64,000 bases of DNA from Nothopassalora personata (Eukaryota > Ascomycota > Dothideomycetes > Mycosphaerellales > Mycosphaerellaceae), in the NCBI GenBank assembly GCA_033816765.1, contig CM066288.1, positions 3,472,001 to 3,536,000 of the forward strand, read 5' to 3'. The notes under the pieces were generated by a model, which searched no databases, had not been told where the DNA came from, and saw only the letters and a program-made list of their open reading frames with translations. Shown here in pieces: positions 1 through 10,842 of the stretch (the stretch's first letter is position 1; each line of letters begins with the position of its first letter). The translations under genes and the position numbers were made by a program.

Positions 1-297
1 CGCAAACCATGTGACAGAGTACAACAGGACCGCGTCGCGAAGGACCAAACAACACCACGTCTTTGGCACGAACAAGTTTGAACAAGCCAAGAGATCTTTG
101 TGCAGGCTCTTAAGAAATGCCACCCAGCTCCGTAACCAAGCTGTTCCCATGCAGAAACTCTGCTGCCAAAATTTAGCCTCCACTGTGCATGAAGGGTTTG
201 TACACTCTGCCAGCTGGACTGCTTGAGTCATGACTGCGGTGTCTCTTGGGTTCTCGCTGACGGCCTACACAAGAAGCGATGAGTTGAGGCAGTCTTG

Positions 298-1389
298 TCA
301 TGACGTATAGTCTCGTCTTGCCATGTGCACCAACGAGATTCTTAGGAGCCATCTTGCATGGTCAAAATTCGAAGGCTTGCCTGATTGAGACCCCAGTTGC
401 CAGCCTGTTGCGTATGTCGAGTAGAACATGATCTTGTGATAATCGATTGATAAGCACTCATAGCCCATGGCGAAGGTGCTCCTGGGCCCATCGTTTGCGT
501 GGTAGATATAGCCATTGGTATCGCTGTCCAGGCATTCGTAGAGCACAAGCAGCTTCGACGCCGCAACTACGTCGGCGAGAATGGTGACCGGGTGCACAAC
601 GGCTTCTCTTAGCAGCTTGAGACTTTAGCAATACTTGCGATGGCCGATTCGGTGCACTGTACTGTCCTTTGACCACTTCGCTCGATGACCACAGATAACG
701 CAGGCTACTGACGCAACCAGCAGGTCGCTCGAGCCGATCCGTGCTGGCACAAGATCGATCCAGTCACCAAAAAGAGCAAGGCTAAGACCTGGAGATGTCC
801 TCGTGTCGGTCACGCGGATCAGATCCTCCCTCGGACGCATGACGTCGCTCTCGGGAGGTGATATTAGGGAGATACTGCATGAGTGGACTTGATGCTCTCT
901 TCCTGCTCTGGTTCGATTTCTCAACCAGTTTCCTAGGTTGTGCAGCGTCGCTCCGCAGGCATTTGGCATTTGGTTTTGGCGTCGAGGTCGTATTCGTGCT
1001 CTTCTGATGGATGGCGTAAGGTTGGCCGCCGCCTGCAATGACGGCCACCACATCGTTGTCACCTTGGCCCGGGTTCAGGACCTGCACAATCTCGATATAT
1101 GCTTGCTATATTGGCAGTGTACTCGTCGTTCGATACACGACATGCACGCGGGCTTGACCTGGTCACGCACTGCAGTGGCTTGATCAGTTGATATCTGTAC
1201 ACGGGCCACGGGTTCGGGCACTTTTCGCTTCCTGCGGCGGCAATCATCACATCTTCCAATTCTGATCATCGCACGTGGTACTCGTGACCTTCTGGCCGGA
1301 TGGGAATAGTGGAGCAGATCAGGATTGGTTACATGCGGGATGCTTTGAACCATCCACAATCTGTTGCCATGACCAAGTATAGCGTGCAA
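298..1389 (-). pseudogene. Decayed Zn(II)2Cys6 transcription factor
   Basis: Reading the minus strand from about 1389, the first block carries a zinc-cluster-like motif: CDDCRRRKRK, then about 20 unrelated residues, then KPACMSCIERRVHCQY. The same frame continues past a TGA near 1076 into a block ending FGDWIDLVPARIG...LLVASVACVICGHRAK. After a TAA near 626 it goes on, still in frame, as SLKLLREAV...KLLVLYECL...GYIYHAN. The last two blocks resemble the middle homology region of fungal-specific transcription factors. The linker at 782-1087 is better open in another frame. Two in-frame stops, at least one frame change and an interrupted zinc cluster indicate a dead gene, although one interruption could be an unrecognised intron. 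The target pathway cannot be told. Confidence 0.6.
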
Positions 1390-1965
1390 CCCTGTCGGAG
1401 GTATTCACTCGTCGATCTTGATATCGGAACAAAGTCTCTACGGGAGCATTGGCGATACTTCGCCTTCGACTCGCATTCATCATGGATATCGCGGCCTGTA
1501 TGGAATCGTCGCGAGAGGTCTGGTACGCAGCACTTGGTGCCAAGTGCGACAAGTGGCATGACCGTTGCGCCGATGTCGAGTAGTGTTCCAAAAGTAAGGT
1601 TGAGTTTTCAAGCCTGAGGTCCTTTAGACGATTGTAATTAGTCAGAAATTGCGACTCTTAGTAACTTCATTCATCGACCGATCGTTCGTTATCGAGTGGC
1701 TGATGTGGTCAACACTGCCCGAGCATACACCACGTGGCTGATGCTCGGCCCTAGTCAGGAAAGCAGAACAAGTGTGTTCCAATCGCAGGCTTGGAGGTGA
1801 CCGAGATCCTAGAGCCCCTTCCGTGTTGAGCCATATCGTCGGTGTGCAAGTACGAGAGATTCTGCTTGGACCGGAGGACAGTGCCGTATCCAATGGAATG
1901 TATCGATTCCGGTCAATATGTACAAAAAATGGGCAAGATTGGTATGACAAGGGTATAATCATGAT
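1390..1965. other. Intergenic, no gene seen
   Basis: Only short open frames without recognisable motifs. It holds the 3' flank of the PH-domain gene and whatever remains of the 5' side of the decayed zinc-cluster gene. Confidence 0.5.
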
Positions 1966-3314
1966 TCATGTTGCCACCGTGGCCTTTGCTTTTCGTTTCG
2001 AAAGTAAGCTTTTGAACGCACCTAGCCATTTGGCCAAGCTTTCCTCATCCAAAGCGCAGAAGCGGTAGTTTCGCTCGTCGCTCAGTACCTGCATGCAGGA
2101 TGTCTTGGTCTTTGAAAGAGAATCAATTTCAACAGCATCGATGATGTTGGAGAACGGGATGATCAGCCGCGCGGTGTACTCTTCCTCGTTCTTGTATAGA
2201 GCGAGTTGCTTGGGCCGCAACACCATCCACACCTTCTTCCACTGTCGCACGCCAGAGCGAGATTTAAGGAGGTATATCCAGCCATTGCAGATGATGCGTT
2301 CCTCACCGGAGACTGCAGATGGCTTCTTATCGTCAAGTGCCATGGCGATCCCGGACAGCTGACTGGCATTCCGAGCGCCCATAGATGGTCGCAGTGGTGC
2401 TGAGCCGTATACAGAGCTCACGTGAGGCTGCTGCGTGCTCGACGTCGATGGTCGGCCCTCTGTGTAAGCTAGCGAGAGCGCTGACATTCGTGCCGTTGCC
2501 CCTAGAGCAGAGTCCGAGAAGTCCGAATAAGATCCGTGTTCTGCGCCAGAGTAGTCCATCTGAGAAGCTCTTCTATTGCTGTGGGTCATGCTCGTTCTGT
2601 CTCGATGTCGCGGCAGAGGCTGGCTCTGTCCGAATGCTTCTACGTCCGAGGAGCTGTAGCCAGCGGTACGTTCATCTGCCGACGGGCTGATATATGCATC
2701 AATGCTGCGCTCGAATCCCCGGTATGAAGCATTCCCGCCGCCAGGGCTTGCCAGGTGCATCTCCTCCTCCTGCTGGTCCATCCGCGCCTCCCGCCGGATG
2801 AGCTCGACCCACTCCTGTGCCTCGTGGTCGGAAGACGCCTCGAGGTGGAAGTTGCGCGAGGGCGAGAACAAGCCGAACACGTGCTTCTCTTTCCGCTTTG
2901 GGTCTTTCTGTCGTGCAACCGCGGTAAGGTCGGACAAGTTGATCTGGTGCCGCAACCTCGATTCCTGCTTGTCCTTGTATATCGACAGTAGAGTGGGCCT
3001 CAGCACGACCCAGATCGGCTTCCATGACTACGCATCTCCTTAGAACAGTGCTCGACGTAATGCCTCAACCCAACGCAAACAAACAAACCCACCTTCGTCT
3101 TGCGCGTTCTCTTGAGAACCTCGCCTTGCTTAATGATCCTGTCGAAATCGTAGCTGCCGGACTGTGTCACGGGCGAGAACGTGTCCACCTTCAGGCCATG
3201 TACGCGCGCCTTCTTGTGTGGCATGGCGGGGGCGCCGGGTGTCGCGATGCTCGGGGGGAGCAGATTCGGCGTCACGAGCGGTTGCGAGTGGCTTTGCGGT
3301 GCTACGTCCGCCAT
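1966..3314 (-). CDS. OPY1: Two-PH-domain protein, OPY1-like
   Basis: Two exons, complement(1966..3027, 3093..3314), 427 aa. The 65-nt intron begins GTGGGT and ends GCGTAG. Joining restores an N-terminal pleckstrin-homology domain at about residues 60-165 (GEVLKRTRKTK, then WKPIWVVLRPTLLSIYK, ending EAQEWVELIRREAR). A second PH domain lies at about 325-425 (GWIYLLKSRSGVRQWKKVW, ending ESLAKWLGAFKSLL). The middle 150 residues are Ser/Gly/Gln-rich and probably disordered. N- and C-terminal PH domains separated by a linker match budding-yeast Opy1, a PI(4,5)P2-sensing partner of the PI4P 5-kinase Mss4. Membrane phosphoinositide binding is therefore the likely role. The first in-frame ATG is at 3314. 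The gene diverges from EFL1 across 524 nt. The PH domains are clear; the OPY1 identity is inferred from layout. Confidence 0.82.
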
Positions 3315-3838
3315 CGTCGTCGCATCCAAGATGTCTCGTCGCGACCCGCGCCCAGGAGACTCTCAGCAGTACATACAGTGCACGCAGCCAAAGTGCGACT
3401 TCGTTCGACGTTGGGCAAGGGGTCTAGGGTTTGGAGATTAGTGTAGAGGTCTATAGTTAGATCACCGGCGCGAAGCAGTCGCGATCATCCGCCAAACAGT
3501 GATATCAGAATGGACGGGGCCGCCAGCGAGACGAGGTAAAGATACTGTCGCAAGGCATCAATACCGCCGGACAAGATCTGCTGCCGCGAGGGGATATCAT
3601 TATTCCGGGCAAGAACAAGAAAAACAATATGAGCGCGAGAATAACCTGCGATCGTGGAGGGCTTAGGTTCTAAGCAAAGGGTCCCGCCGCATTGAACCGT
3701 GAACCGTGTCACAGTGTCAAGCGACAACCTGCACATCCACATCCAGCCATACATTTATTAGTCTGACGACTCACCATCTTTCTGCAAAACCGTATCTGTT
3801 GCTACCGACTTGCGCACAGAGGCTGGTCCTCCCTCACG
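3315..3838. promoter_or_regulatory. Divergent intergenic region OPY1-like/EFL1
   Basis: This 524-nt stretch separates two divergently transcribed genes, so it should hold both promoters and 5' leaders. No clear TATA box or factor site was recognised. A minus-strand open frame at 3485-3754 ends in a hydrophobic segment (LVSLAAPSILISLFGG) but has no family match and is left as an observation. Confidence 0.5.
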
Positions 3839-6800
3839 ATGCCAGTCGTGCCTCCCGAGCGGCTGGTGAAGCTGCAGAATCAAGGCCAAGGAATTCGCAA
3901 CGTGAGTGATGACTCGAAGATCCACTTCAGATACTGATGGGTTCGCAGCTAATCGGTAACAGATCTGCATTTTGGCTCACGTAGTATGTGTGCCGTGCGC
4001 CTCGATGCTATCGCCACGCTGACGACAGAACCAGGATCATGGCAAAACTTCCTTGACCGATGCGCTGATTGCCACAAATGGCATTATCTCGCCCAAACTT
4101 GCGGGCAAGATCCGCTACCTGGATTCTCGGCCAGATGAGCAATTACGTGGTATCACCATGGAGTCGTCGGCCATCTCGTTGTACTTCTCGTTGTTGCGGA
4201 GAAGTGCACCAGAAGCAGAACCCGAGCAGAAGGAATATCTGATCAACCTCATCGACTCCCCAGGTCACATCGACTTCAGCTCCGAGGTCTCGACAGCCTC
4301 AAGACTTTGTGATGGTGCTATAGTCCTTGTAGATGCCGTCGAGGGCGTTTGCTCTCAGACCGTGACCGTACTGCGTCAGACATGGGCTGAGAAGCTCAAG
4401 CCGCTTCTAGTGATCAACAAGATGGATCGCCTGATCACAGAACTCAAGCTAAGTCCCGGCGAAGCATACACTCATCTTTCCAAGTTACTTGAGCAGGTGA
4501 ACGCAGTCATGGGCAGCTTCGCACTAGGTGAGCGCATGGAAGACGATCTGCGGTGGCGAGAACGTATCGACGACAAGGTCAACGCTGCCTCGGCGGCGAA
4601 AGATCAACACGCCGAGAGTACGAACGGCTCAACAAACACACGAAAAAGCAGTCTTACCCAGGATGACGGAGGGATTGTGACAGCCAGCATACCGGTTGAG
4701 TACGAGGAGAAAGATGACGAGGACATTTACTTCGAGCCCGAGAAAAACAACGTCATCTTCTGCTCTGCTATCGATGGATGGGCGTTTACTCCGCGACAAT
4801 TTGCTGGCATATATGCAAGGAAGCTTGGCATCAATCGAAACGCACTCGAGAAAGTCCTGTGGGGAGACTTCTACTTGGATCCGAAGACGAAGCGCATTCT
4901 GGGACCAAAGCATCTCAAGGGACGTCACCTCAAGCCTATGTTCGTGCAGCTCGTGCTTGAGCAGATCTGGGCTGTGTATGATGCGACTCTAGGCGGTCCG
5001 AACAAAAAGGGTGATCAAGCATTGCTGGAGAAGATCGTCAAGAGTCTCAACATCAACATACCAGCGCACATCATGCGCTCTCGCGATCCGAAAGCCTTGC
5101 TCAGTGCTGTGTTCTCTGCCTGGCTTCCCGTCTCCACGGCCGTCTTGGTCTCTGTCACTGAAGGACTTCCATCGCCACAAGCAGCGCAGGAAGCCAGAAT
5201 ACCCACACTACTCGAACAGTCCCCGGGTTCGGAACATATCGATGACAAGATCAAAGATGCCATGACATATTCGAATGCAACAATTGGAGAACCTAGTGTA
5301 GCTTACGTTAGTAAGATGGTCTCAATACCCGAAAGCGAACTACCCACCCATAAGCGACGTGATGGCGCTCTCACCGCTGAAGAGGCTCGCGAGCTCGGTC
5401 GCAAGAAACGAGCTGAGATTGCCAAAGCACAGGCGCAAGCAAATGGCGAAGCAAATATTGACTCTATTGCAGATGCGTTGACCAGTGCTGCTATCGGCGA
5501 CGAGGACGATCTTGTCCAAGCTAGTGGCGACGACGACGAGCAAAATGTCGACCCAGAACACCTGATTGGATTCGCACGACTATTCTCTGGCACACTGACT
5601 GTCGGCGATGAGATTTACGTTTTGCCACCAAAGTTCTCTCCTGCACGGCCGCATGCCAACCCTCAACCCAAGAAGGTGACCATTACAGCGCTGTATCTGC
5701 TGATGGGCCGCAGCCTAGAAAGCCTGAATTCTGTGCCGGCAGGCAACATTGTCGGCATTGCTGGTCTCGAAGGTGCGATTCTGAAGAACGGCACCATCTC
5801 ATCACGACTTGAAGGTGCTCCCAACTTGTCGTCAACCTCTGCCATCTCCACAAACGCCCCGATTGTGCGAGTGGCGCTGGAGCCCTCGTTCCCGGGAGAT
5901 CTGGACAAGATGGTTCGTGGTCTTCGTCTACTTGAGCAAGCAGATCCGGCCGTGTCTTACGAACAACTGGAAAGCGGCGAGCATGTCATATTGACAGCGG
6001 GCGAATTGCATCTCGAGCGGTGTTTGAAAGACCTCAGGGAACGATTTGCCAAGTGTGATATTCAAGTTGGCGAGGCAATCGTGCCATATCGAGAGGGCAT
6101 CGTCAAGGCGGAGGAGATGAACGCTCCGAAGGATCCTGCTCTTGGTCGAGGCAGAATCGAGGGTGTCACGTCTAGCAAACAAGTCAGGATACGCCTGAGT
6201 GTGCGTCCCTTGCCCACGCCCGTGACCGAGTTCCTGGTCAAGCATACTGGAGCGGTGAAGCGTCTTTACTCCGAGCGCAAAGCACAAGAAGAGGAGCGCT
6301 TGACAGGTGGCGCCGAGAACAGTGGGGCAGGGCAGCCAGAAGAGCCAGCTGACCATGAGCTTGAAGCCGAAGATACGTCCGATGAGGGAGGTCAACAGCT
6401 CAGTATGGCTGAGTTCAAGCAGGGTCTGGCCAATGCATTTGCTGAGGAGAAGGCCGACCGAGAAATATGGAAAGATGCTGTTGAGAAAATCACCAGCTTC
6501 GGTCCACGTCGTGTAGGACCTAACGTGCTGATTGACGCCACGCGAGCTGGAATATGCGGCAAATTGTGAGTTTTCACCATCGTTGGCCATCTTGGGATTT
6601 GATCACTAACCCCATCTCAGCTTGCGAGAAGAACATGAGGAACGAGCAGAAAATGAGGGAGATAATGCTTCCACGTTGGCGGATAAGATCGCTTATGGGT
6701 TTCAGCTTGCCACGAATCAAGGTCCACTATGCCACGAGCCAATGCAAGGTGTTGCCGTGTTTCTAGAGGACGTCCAGATCGAGCTCGGGGAGGACGAAGT

Positions 6801-7308
6801 CAGCGTCAACATTGGGCGCCTCACTGGCGAGATTATCCGCACAGTGCGAGAGTCTGTACGTCAAGGCTTCCTTGACTGGAGCCCGCGCATACTGCTTGCA
6901 ATGTACAGTTGCGAGATTCAGGCATCGGCAGAAGTCCTAGGACGCGTCTACTCCGTCATCACTCGGAGAAGAGGTCGCATTGTAAGCGAAGCACTGCTGG
7001 AGCCATCGACGAATTTCACTATTCAGTGTTTATTGCCAGTTGCAGAGTCTTTCGGTTTCTCAGACGAGATTAGACAACGTACATCTGGCTTTGCACAGCC
7101 TCAGCTGGTCTTTGAAGGGTACGAGGCCGTCGACCAGGATCCATACTGGGTGCCACGAACGGAGGAAGAGCTCGAAGATCTTGGTGAACTTGCTGATAAG
7201 GAGAACGTCGCTCTAAGATATGTCGACGCCGTCAGAGGTCGCAAAGGTTTGGCTGTCAAGAAGAAGGTCGTTGAAAGTGCGGAGAAGCAGAAGACGCTCA
7301 AGCGTTAG
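3839..7308 (+). CDS. EFL1: 60S ribosome assembly GTPase EFL1/Ria1
   Basis: Four exons, join(3839..3901, 3963..3983, 4035..6565, 6621..7308), 1100 aa, against 1110 in yeast Ria1/Efl1. This cytoplasmic EF-2-like GTPase works with Sdo1/SBDS to evict Tif6/eIF6 from pre-60S subunits. Visible motifs are the P-loop AHVDHGKT (residues 26-33), switch I RGITMESSA, DSPGH and NKMDR. The C-terminal EF-2-like domains include the CHEPMQG segment. An acidic insertion at about 450-490 is typical of Efl1 and absent from EF-2. Exon 2 is only 21 nt (ICILAHV), and the next intron falls inside the P-loop. Introns begin GTGAGT, GTATGT and GTGAGT, all in consistent phase. SDA1, another 60S factor, lies 27 kb away. 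Confidence 0.95.
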
Positions 7309-7574
7309 TTGCTGAGGATGTCGTCCGTAGCTACGACTGTCCTTCACTTCCAGCGTCTTCTTGAGTATCTGCCGATTTCACCTACCTTGTCTCACTGCAC
7401 GACGTTTGACAAATGTCAGCCTGCCGTCTGCCGCGAAGACCTCGGCACGCGCACGGGCCACACAATTCAAGATCAACTTCATCCCGTCCTCGGCTTTCCT
7501 TCTCACCTCTTATCGTCATCACATTCACGTTATTGACGCACACACTGACCTCATGATAGCATAGTCTGTACACT

Positions 7575-8132
7575 ATGGGCTGGGTGGATGAAGCCCCGCG
7601 AGCCGGAGGCGTCTACATCGGTGGCTTGCACGCATTGTATCAACGTCAGGATATGTTCCGTGACGCCAACATTACACATATCCTCTCTGTCCTCGACTAC
7701 GATCTCTATGGAACTGGTCACTTCAAGGACTACACCACCATGCAGGTTCGACTAGACGACGATCCCAACGAGAATATACTGGCGCACTTCTCTGACACGA
7801 ACAACTTCATCGAAGCTGCGATCAAAGCTGGCGGGAGGGTGTTCGTCCATTGTGCTATGGGCAAGTCGAGGTCTGCAACTGTGATTTGTGCGTACCTAAT
7901 GTGGAAGTTCGGCGTCTCTCCTAATGAGGCCCTCATTCAACTTCAAGAGGGCCGTGGCGTTGCGGATCCCAACCCTGGCTTCTGGGAGCAGCTGGAGGTT
8001 TACGACCAGATGCTGAAGGCCAACGACAGTTCCGAGGCTAAGCGAGTCTACGACGAGTGGTTGAAGACACGTTGTTACACCGGTGATTGGTTCACACGTG
8101 ATAGAAAGCGACAGGCAGCAGCGAAGCTTTGA
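7575..8132 (+). CDS. Dual-specificity protein phosphatase
   Basis: Single exon, 185 aa, starting at the ATG at 7575. The family signature VHCAMGKSRSAT (HCxxGxxRS) lies at about residues 94-105, and the N-terminus has the opening typical of Yvh1-type enzymes (GVYIGGLHALYQRQ, THILSVLDYD). It should remove phosphate from Tyr and Ser/Thr through the cysteine intermediate. Yeast Yvh1 is about 364 aa with a C-terminal zinc-binding domain needed for ribosome maturation. This protein stops after the catalytic domain (WLKTRCYTGDWF) and has no cysteine cluster, so it is probably a stand-alone DSP rather than the Yvh1 orthologue. It lies 266 nt downstream of EFL1 on the same strand. Substrate unknown. 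Confidence 0.9.
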   Translation: MGWVDEAPRAGGVYIGGLHALYQRQDMFRDANITHILSVLDYDLYGTGHFKDYTTMQVRLDDDPNENILAHFSDTNNFIEAAIKAGGRVFVHCAMGKSRSATVICAYLMWKFGVSPNEALIQLQEGRGVADPNPGFWEQLEVYDQMLKANDSSEAKRVYDEWLKTRCYTGDWFTRDRKRQAAAKL

Positions 8133-8881
8133 TGCCTGGCAAGGGTTATGTCGCGAAAGTGATTGAATTCACTAAAATGAAAGAGCGGTGAAGGCTTCTA
8201 AGGTAAGCAGCAAGGTAGGCTGGGAAGATGCTGCTGTGAGGCTTCGGGTAGCCATTGAAGACAGCAGGGTATCACGATCTAAGGCATATATCACCAACGC
8301 CACTTGGAGAGCATGAATAATGTCAGAATTGCCATTGCGCATACTTAGGACATCTGCAACGGGGTAACAGAACGAATTGCCGCCCGACGATCGATATGTT
8401 GGCTCCGGTATATCTGGTCAACGATGTCCCACTCTGGACCACTTCCCGACCGGAGCACAGGTGTCTCCCAAAACTACATCAGCTTCACTCAGTCTGAAAC
8501 GCAAAGCGGTGAGCTAGCTCCCGCAGGGTTTAGAGTGGCGCTATTCTGGTGTCATTGACGATAGGCATACTTCTACGGCGACAATGGCAACCTTTCTTTT
8601 CAACATCACGCCAACAATAGCAACAACCACATCTTCGCATCTAGTCACCTAGTCCCGCCTACTCAGCGACCTATCTTCGACAATAGCAGTGCATCTTATT
8701 GTCACGACTTCCAAAAGTGCGACAATATCAGGCTTCGCAATGGTGCGTTAGTGGCTCTGGTGGTGCTTTTCGAAAGTTACTGACATCAGTAAAGGAACGT
8801 CAGACCTCAACCACTCTTTTCCAGACTAGGAGACGCGTGACTCGGTACCAGTGTAAGCTGGTCCGCCGCATTTTTCCGGTA
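8133..8881. other. Intergenic region and probable 5' leader
   Basis: No gene recognised. The 3' half probably holds the promoter and leader of the F-box-like gene. An upstream ATG at 8739 runs into a stop within four codons. The segments following the ATGs at 8739 and 8882 look alike (both contain GCTTTTCGAAA and end near ATCAGTA), which suggests a small local duplication. Confidence 0.45.
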
Positions 8882-10332
8882 ATGGTGATCGACCTTCGCG
8901 AGCTTTTCGAAAAGACTCTGATATCAGTACAGTTCCTCGACCTTCCACCCGAGCTCCGCAACATGATCTACGAAATGGTAATCGGATACCACGGTATCGA
9001 GACCTTCTACGACAAGCTGCATGAGCATCTCATGAACAGGGCCAATGCCGTCCAAAAGACAAATTCAGGGCCTCTCCCACGTAAACGAACACCGACACTT
9101 CTTCTCCTGAACAAACAAATCTTCGCTGAAGTTTCCTACATCCTCCAGACGCGTGGCGTCACCTTCCATCACGGCCTTCTCACCACCTCGAACGTGGAGG
9201 AAGTAATCAGGTACGTTGAGCAATGGTTTACAATACGATACCTCCACTAACATGCCACAGCCCTCGCCTCCTTCGGCAGGTCTCCTCCATCCACATCACC
9301 GACGACGGCCATCCCATCATCGAGCGTCGCATCCTAGCAGAGTCTTGGAAGGGCTACATGCGTCTTCTCAAACAACTCGGTACACTCCTTGCTGATGGCC
9401 ACAACCTCAAGAATCTTACCATCAAGTTCGGCGACGACCGTCTGAAAGAACACATGACTGAGTGTGTGGCCACTGGCTATGACTGTGGCTTCCGCGATCA
9501 GATGCGTGCGGCCATCGACTCCCTGCGTCGAGTACACAACGTGAAGAAGGTCACCCTCATCGGTCTCATCCCTGAACAAACTCGCGAGATGCAGGATCGC
9601 ATGCAGAAGCCTGCTGTCGGCTTTGGAGACCTCCCTCGAGAACTTCGAGACATGATCTACGAACAGGCAGTCGATTGGCCTGACATCACGAAGTCACTCA
9701 TCCGTGCTATGGCTAACTGGCCTGATAAGAGCGTTCGCTTCCCATACCCTCGCCGCTCCACACCAAATATGCTAGTGCTTAACAAGCAGTACACTGCTGA
9801 AGCTCTGCAAGTACTTCGCAAGAAGCCTCTCAACATCACTTTCCCAGGCGACCACAACATCGGTGATCAAGACAAGGTCCCAAGGGTCATGCGCTTCATC
9901 TCTCGCGGTGCTCTGAAGAACGTAGAGAGCATCAATATACGCATGGAGAGCTGGGAGTGGATCTTCAACATTGACAAGACTTTCGCGCTCGCACTGGCCA
10001 CTAGTCCTCATCTGAAGAAGTTTCGACTTTCCTTCAAGGATACTCTCAAGCCCCACTTCTCCAACGCCGCCAGTTACCACTATCCGGACGAGCAGATCCA
10101 CATTTGCCTGAAGGAGCTGAAGCGTGTCCGTGGCTTGGAGCAGGCCACCTTCGAGGGTGACCTTCCTGTCTGCTACACTGACGCACTCGCCCGTATCATG
10201 ACCTCTCAGCGATACACTCAAGAGCAGATACCAGAGCTGAAGACTTTGAATGCCAAGGGCAAGATGGTCATCATCGACGACTCAGAAGAGGACAAGGCTT
10301 ACGGTCTTTCCCCAATCATTTCGCTGGTCTAA
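8882..10332 (+). CDS. Protein with two F-box-like (2EXR-type) motifs
   Basis: Two exons, join(8882..9210, 9261..10332), 466 aa. The 50-nt intron begins GTACGT and ends CCACAG, joining GAAGTAATCAG to CCCTCGCCTC. The motif FLDLPPELRNMIYEM appears near residue 18 and a second, FGDLPRELRDMIYEQ, near residue 245. Each is followed by a PTLLLLNKQ or PNMLVLNKQ segment of the kind that follows F-box-like motifs in many fungal proteins. The protein therefore looks like two tandem copies of one unit. True F-boxes recruit SCF ubiquitin ligase through Skp1; this 2EXR-type variant is less well characterised. The start is uncertain: an intron from just after an ATG to the CAG at 8929 would give MFLDLPPELR. 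Large lineage-specific families of this kind are usual in ascomycetes. Confidence 0.75.
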
Positions 10333-10746
10333 GCGCGGAGACCATGCTGCTCAGACGCTGTTTCGACAGTTTTGCTCCATGGCAGCAGTGGAGTGTTCAG
10401 GGACGTGCGCGCCCGCTGCTTTGGAAGCAGAACATATCGTTGAGAGCGATGCGTCACTCGGCTTGAGGACTGCTGCAGCCTTTTCTTCGCAGTTTGGAAG
10501 CTACACGACGTCCAAACACAACTTACGCAACCTCGAAGCATCGATGACGAATATTACGAACAACAGCATCACTTACGGCGTTCTAGAGCTAGTCTCACTA
10601 TCTCGACATCTAACATATCTTGGGCATGTTGCGGGACCAGGAAGAAGAGGTGGTGATGCATTTACGAGTCTTTTTCTCGCGCTGCTTTATGAAAAAAAAG
10701 TTATGAGCATCACTACTTAGCCAGATATGCTTGAACGCTTGAATAT
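10333..10746. other. Convergent 3' region
   Basis: This 414-nt stretch lies between the stops of two convergent genes and carries only their 3' untranslated and terminator sequence. No motif was recognised beyond an A-run near 10692. Confidence 0.5.
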
Positions 10747-10780
10747 CTAGTCAAACAACGAGTCAAAGTCGAAAGCCTCG

Positions 10781-10842
<62 letters not shown>

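Noticed and set aside
5928..6590. 220-codon minus-strand frame
   Set aside because: It lies opposite the EFL1 coding exon and has no motif; it is an antisense shadow of a well-supported gene.
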